Below are positions 31,311 through 33,955 of a stretch of DNA of 33,955 nucleotides, one piece after another. Origin of the DNA: Planctomycetota bacterium (lineage in GTDB: Bacteria; Planctomycetota; J058); NCBI GenBank assembly GCA_019636275.1, contig JAHBXY010000102.1:1-33955 (forward strand), in the 5' to 3' direction. Below the pieces are notes generated by a model, which saw only the letters and a list, made by a program, of their open reading frames with translations, searched no databases and had not been told where the DNA came from. Position numbers and translations under genes: made by a program. Each line of letters begins with the position of its first letter. Position 1 is the stretch's first letter.

Positions 31311-31879
31311 CCGCGGACCTCGACGTCCACCTGTCCGGGGTCCGGGCCGGCGACGCGCGGGCGTTCGCCGCCTGGATGGTCGGCGCGGAGCCCTCGCTCC
31401 GGCGGGGGCTCCGCTCCTTCGCCCGGCAGGTGGACGTCGAGGCCGTCCTGCAGGAGGCGCTCCTGCGCGTCTGGCAGGTCGCGCCGCGCTTCGTCCCCGA
31501 CGGCGGCCGCAACGCCCTCCTGCGCCTCGCCCAGCGGATCGCCTGGAACCTGGCGATCGACGAGGTGCGCCGCCAGGCTCGCGCCACCCCGGTCGACCCG
31601 GACGTCCTCGCCGCCGGCGTCGACGACGCACAGCAGGTCGACGACCGTCCGCCCGACCCGCTCCTGCGCGAGGCGATCGGACGCTGCCGCGAGAAGCTCC
31701 CCCCGCGCCCGGCGCAGGCGCTCTCGGCGCGGCTCGACGGCGGCCTGCCCGACGCCACGCTGGCCGAGCGGCTCGGCATGACCAAGAACACCTTCCTGCA
31801 GAACGTCACCCGCGCGCGCAAGCTGCTCCTCGAGTGCCTCGCGCGCGCCGGGATCGACCTGGCCTCGGAGCTGGCGTGA
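31307..31879 (+). CDS. ECF-type RNA polymerase sigma factor
   Basis: A 190-residue protein; GTG 31307 overlaps the VIT/vWA stop as GTGA. Region 2 is at about 25-100 (VDVEAVLQEALLRVWQVAPRF, IAWNLAIDEVRRQAR, the conserved helix ending in a basic stretch). Region 4 is at about 125-185 (CREKLPPRPAQALSARLDGG, ATLAERLGMTKNTFLQNVTR then ARKLLLECL, the -35-binding helix-turn-helix). Size and layout are those of extracytoplasmic-function sigma factors, which direct RNA polymerase to a small regulon. No classical anti-sigma (zinc-finger or FecR) gene follows; instead a 73-residue protein is translationally coupled. The upstream VIT/vWA protein or this small protein may provide the control. Confidence 0.9.
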   Translation: MTADLDVHLSGVRAGDARAFAAWMVGAEPSLRRGLRSFARQVDVEAVLQEALLRVWQVAPRFVPDGGRNALLRLAQRIAWNLAIDEVRRQARATPVDPDVLAAGVDDAQQVDDRPPDPLLREAIGRCREKLPPRPAQALSARLDGGLPDATLAERLGMTKNTFLQNVTRARKLLLECLARAGIDLASELA

Positions 31880-32097
31880 CCGCCCGCGACGACGAGGCCG
31901 AGCTGATCGAAGAGGCCGCCGGCGCCTTCCGGCCGCCCCGCGGCGGCACGTCGCCCGCCTGGCACGACCTCTCGCCCGAGGGCCGTGAGGCCGCCTACCG
32001 GCTGTCGATCCAGATGCGGGCGCTCGAGGCGGCCCTCGACCCGCAAGGCCGCTCGGGTACGGTGCAGGCCGTGTTGAGGCGGCTGGGTTCTTCGTGA
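31876..32097 (+). CDS. Small protein coupled to the ECF sigma factor, unknown function
   Basis: A 73-residue acidic protein; GTG 31876 overlaps the sigma-factor stop as GTGA. It begins with an acidic helix (DDEAELIEEAAGAF), has a short Pro/Gly loop (PPRGGTSPAWHDL), then two predicted helices (SPEGREAAYRLSIQMRALEA and TVQAVLRRLG). No Cys, signal peptide or membrane segment is present. Its position right after an ECF sigma gene suggests a sigma partner or small regulator, but no family is recognised. It ends 10 bp from the convergent secreted FGE-fold gene. Confidence 0.7.
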   Translation: MTARDDEAELIEEAAGAFRPPRGGTSPAWHDLSPEGREAAYRLSIQMRALEAALDPQGRSGTVQAVLRRLGSS

Positions 32098-32107
32098 GCC
32101 CGGGCCG

Positions 32108-33040
32108 TCAGCGAGCCGATCGGCAGAGCCGGAAGCCGATCGTGGTCGTCCGTGGGAGTGCGCTGGTGGTGGGCCGACGGAGGCCGATCCGGCAGTGCCC
32201 ATGGTGCGACGCCCACGATCCGCCGAGGTACAGGTGCTGCCCCGGCTGGAGCTTGGCGTCGCCGAGGACCTCGGGGACGGCGACGACCCACTCGGCGACG
32301 TTCCCGCTCATGTGGTGACAGCCGTAGGGAGACGCGCCGAGCGGGAGCGACGTCACGGGCGCGGTACAGCCGAATCCGTCGTCCCAGGGCGCGAGCCCCG
32401 GGTTGATGCGCACCCGGTGGTCGCTGCACTCTCCCGCGTTCGACTCGTCGGCCGCGTTCAGGCGCGTCCCGTCGGGCGCGGCCGCGCCCCAGGGGTACTC
32501 GCGCCCGTCGGCGCCCGCGGCCGTCTCCCACTCGAGCGCGGTGGGGAGCCGGCCACCTGCCCAGGCGCAGTATGCGGCGGCCTCCTCGAAGCTCACCCCG
32601 AAGACCGGATGGTCGTCCTCGGCCTCGAATCGACGACAGCGGCAGCTTGGCCCCGGCTGTCCGGTCACCCAGTCGCCCTTGCAGGCGATGACGTTCGACG
32701 GCGGCGCGCGCCCCGTCGCCTCGCAGAAGCGCCGGTACTGGGCCCACGTGACCTCGTACTTCCCGATGAAGAAGCCCGAGTGGACTCCGGCCGTGCCTTC
32801 TCCAGGATAGTGCTTCCACAGCCCCGGAGGTCTGATCTGCATCGCGCCCGGAGGCACCCGGACGAGCGTGCTGCCGTCCGCGGCGTTCGTCCACTCGCCC
32901 GGCCTCCCCGGCGCCGCGGTCAGGCCTGGAAGCGGCGGCGGTTCCTGCGCGCGGGTCCCGAGCGCTACCCACGTGACGAGCGCCGCGGCGCCGACGAACG
33001 CGTTGACAGTCCGCCTCACGGTTCGGCGCGCTCCCCTCAT
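32108..33040 (-). CDS. Secreted formylglycine-generating-enzyme-fold (SUMF1) protein, probably non-catalytic
   Basis: A 310-residue protein from ATG 33040, with AAGGAGA about 7 nt upstream. A signal peptide with an Arg-rich start and core AAALVTWVALG covers about 1-32. The FGE-sulfatase (SUMF1) fold is clear: FFIGKYEVTWAQYRRFCEATG, HPVFGVSFEEAAAYCAWAGG, RLPTALEWETAAG, YPWG, MSGNVAEWV and LYLGGSW ending in IGFRLC. True FGEs have two copper-binding cysteines after GGS(W/F); here the segment is GGSWASHHGHC, so the first is Ser278 and only Cys283 remains. It is therefore probably a relative lacking cysteine-oxidase activity. Several other cysteines (PSCRCRRF, GECSDH, FGC) may form disulfides. It is divergent from a PilZ gene. 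Confidence 0.9.
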   Translation of the reverse strand: MRGARRTVRRTVNAFVGAAALVTWVALGTRAQEPPPLPGLTAAPGRPGEWTNAADGSTLVRVPPGAMQIRPPGLWKHYPGEGTAGVHSGFFIGKYEVTWAQYRRFCEATGRAPPSNVIACKGDWVTGQPGPSCRCRRFEAEDDHPVFGVSFEEAAAYCAWAGGRLPTALEWETAAGADGREYPWGAAAPDGTRLNAADESNAGECSDHRVRINPGLAPWDDGFGCTAPVTSLPLGASPYGCHHMSGNVAEWVVAVPEVLGDAKLQPGQHLYLGGSWASHHGHCRIGLRRPTTSALPRTTTIGFRLCRSAR

Positions 33041-33316
33041 GACGGTCTCCTTGGGTCCGGGGCCGCTCACATGAACGGGCGTGACCAGGGCGCAGCTTCG
33101 AAGGCGCAAGCGTACTCCAGACGCGCCCGGGCCGGAGGCGGGAGGGAGGCGCGAGCAAGGCCACGCCGCGGCGACCGAGGTGAGCGGGGTTGCGCGCGAG
33201 GCTGGCCTCGATCGCGGACGTCATGGCCGCGCCCACCTGTGGCGGGTGCGGAAACCGCTCGCCCTCTGGCCTCCCGCGCGGTAGGGTGTCTCCTCGGGTT
33301 GGACGAGGGAGGGTCC
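33041..33316. other. Divergent intergenic region, FGE-fold gene / PilZ gene
   Basis: This 276-bp stretch lies between two divergently transcribed genes and should contain both promoters. Short open stretches exist on either strand but show no ribosome-binding site or protein-like composition. No clear promoter hexamers or strong palindromes were seen. Confidence 0.5.
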
Positions 33317-33955
33317 GTGGTCGAGCGGCGCGAGTTCCGCAGGCACCGGGTCGGCGGCAACGTCGAGTTCACCTCCGTGCACGGCTCGGGCTCGGTCCCG
33401 GGCGAGCGGGCGACGGTCGTCGACTGCAGCCTGGGCGGCGCGCGCCTGCGCGTGCCCAGCCCGCGGCGGCGCCTGTTCAAGGCCCTGCCGCCCTGCCTCT
33501 CGCCGCACGACTCGGTCACGTGCGTCCTGCGCCTGGCGCCCGATTACCAGGACATCGAGATCTTCGCCGAGGTCGTGCGCGTCGCGCGCCGCGACGACGC
33601 CCCCGACGACCTCGACGTGGGCCTGCGCTTCTTCCACGACGTCGGCCGGCGCAGCCACGCCGAGCGGCCCATGGCCCGGCTGGCCCGGATCATCGAGCCC
33701 GACTGGTCGGCCGAGCAGCGCGCCGCGATCCTGCTCGCGGCCGAGGCGCGGCCCAGCCGCCGCGCGCCGGCCGTCGTCGAGTCGTCCTCGAAGGCCGAGC
33801 CGAAGACCGCCGAGTCGAAGACCGCCGAGTCGAAGACCGCCGAGTCGAAGACCGCCGAGTCGACCCGGACCAGCCGCCGCGCCCCGGCCGCGACGCCGAC
33901 GGACGACGGCTCCCGCGCGAGCCGTCGTGCGCCGCAGGTCCGCGCCGGCGGTGAG
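33317..33955 (+). CDS. PilZ-domain protein, C-terminus cut by window end
   Basis: 213 codons are visible from GTG 33317 (GAGGGAGGG just upstream) to the last base, with no stop, so the gene continues beyond the window. The PilZ cyclic-di-GMP motifs are both present: RxxxR within ERREFRRHR (residues 3-11) and DxSxxG as DCSLGG at 36-41, followed by VGLRFFHD near the end of the barrel. PilZ domains bind c-di-GMP and control motility, polysaccharide or secretion. After about residue 150 the sequence becomes a low-complexity Ala/Glu/Lys/Ser/Arg tail that includes four KTAES pentapeptides and SRRAP motifs. The partner is unknown; the pilus-like genes 5 kb away are a possible but unproven target. 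Confidence 0.88.
   Translation, partial: MVERREFRRHRVGGNVEFTSVHGSGSVPGERATVVDCSLGGARLRVPSPRRRLFKALPPCLSPHDSVTCVLRLAPDYQDIEIFAEVVRVARRDDAPDDLDVGLRFFHDVGRRSHAERPMARLARIIEPDWSAEQRAAILLAAEARPSRRAPAVVESSSKAEPKTAESKTAESKTAESKTAESTRTSRRAPAATPTDDGSRASRRAPQVRAGGE
33797..33862. repeat. 15-bp tandem repeats in the PilZ gene tail
   Basis: GAGTCGAAGACCGCC is repeated four times without gaps (the first copy with one change), then a partial copy. The repeats encode KTAES pentapeptides in the linker-like C-terminal region. The near-identity implies recent slippage. Confidence 0.9.

Noticed and set aside
1..33955. CRISPR arrays, tRNA or rRNA genes, insertion sequences and integrases
   Set aside because: No spaced direct repeats of CRISPR type, no tRNA-like cloverleaf and no transposase or integrase motifs were seen; the tandem repeats found are gapless or coding, or are the intergenic palindromic units.

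Overview
The window is about 34 kb of very GC-rich DNA (roughly three quarters G+C by eye) from a Gram-negative, diderm bacterium. Two secretins, an exosortase with a PEP-CTERM-type substrate, a receiver/Ser-Thr kinase fusion, two VIT/von Willebrand A proteins and a sulfatase-modifying-factor-like protein together point to a lineage such as Planctomycetota or Myxococcota. No rRNA, tRNA or other clean taxonomic marker is present, so this placement is only a leaning. Coding density is high. Nine gene junctions use a 4-bp GTGA overlap (GTG start inside the upstream TGA), so most genes lie in tightly coupled operons.

Region 1 (about 1-6040, minus strand) is a surface-protein sorting operon. In transcription order it encodes a secreted VIT/vWA protein ending in a PEP-CTERM-like tail, a 246-residue multi-pass membrane protein, an exosortase fused to an EpsI-like domain, an M48 metalloprotease lipoprotein, and the N-terminus of another membrane or exported protein. 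It looks like a dedicated one-substrate sorting system.

Region 2 (6145-6960, minus) is a secreted protein built of five tandem VRRLFDADG-type repeats. Region 3 (7123-16208, minus) is a complete chemosensory operon: 4-TM membrane protein, FHA protein, a chemoreceptor without a periplasmic sensor domain, CheW, a divergent CheW-like protein, CheA with a C-terminal receiver, CheB, and CheR with a repeat linker and TPR tail. No CheY, CheC, CheD or CheZ is in the window. A block of alternating palindromic repeats (16331-16676) separates it from a PAS histidine kinase (16676-18169, minus). That kinase is divergent from a receiver-Ser/Thr kinase fusion (18303-19805, plus), suggesting a His-Asp to Ser/Thr signalling pair that could feed the FHA protein.

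Region 4 has a FlgM-like small protein (20001-20294, minus). Next come two tandem paralogous secretins, a GspE/PilB ATPase and a GspF/PilC platform protein (20591-28071, plus), a partial type II secretion/type IV pilus set lacking pseudopilins. Region 5 (28094 to the end) is more accessory: a SUKH (SMI1/KNR4) protein, an operon of a second VIT/vWA protein, an ECF sigma factor and a 73-residue protein, a secreted FGE-sulfatase-fold protein that lacks one family cysteine, and a PilZ protein cut by the window end.

The most notable elements are the self-contained VIT/vWA plus exosortase operon, the histidine kinase/receiver-Ser/Thr kinase pair next to an FHA-containing chemosensory operon, and the VIT/vWA-ECF operon. 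Functions are inferred from motifs read by eye; no database search was possible.
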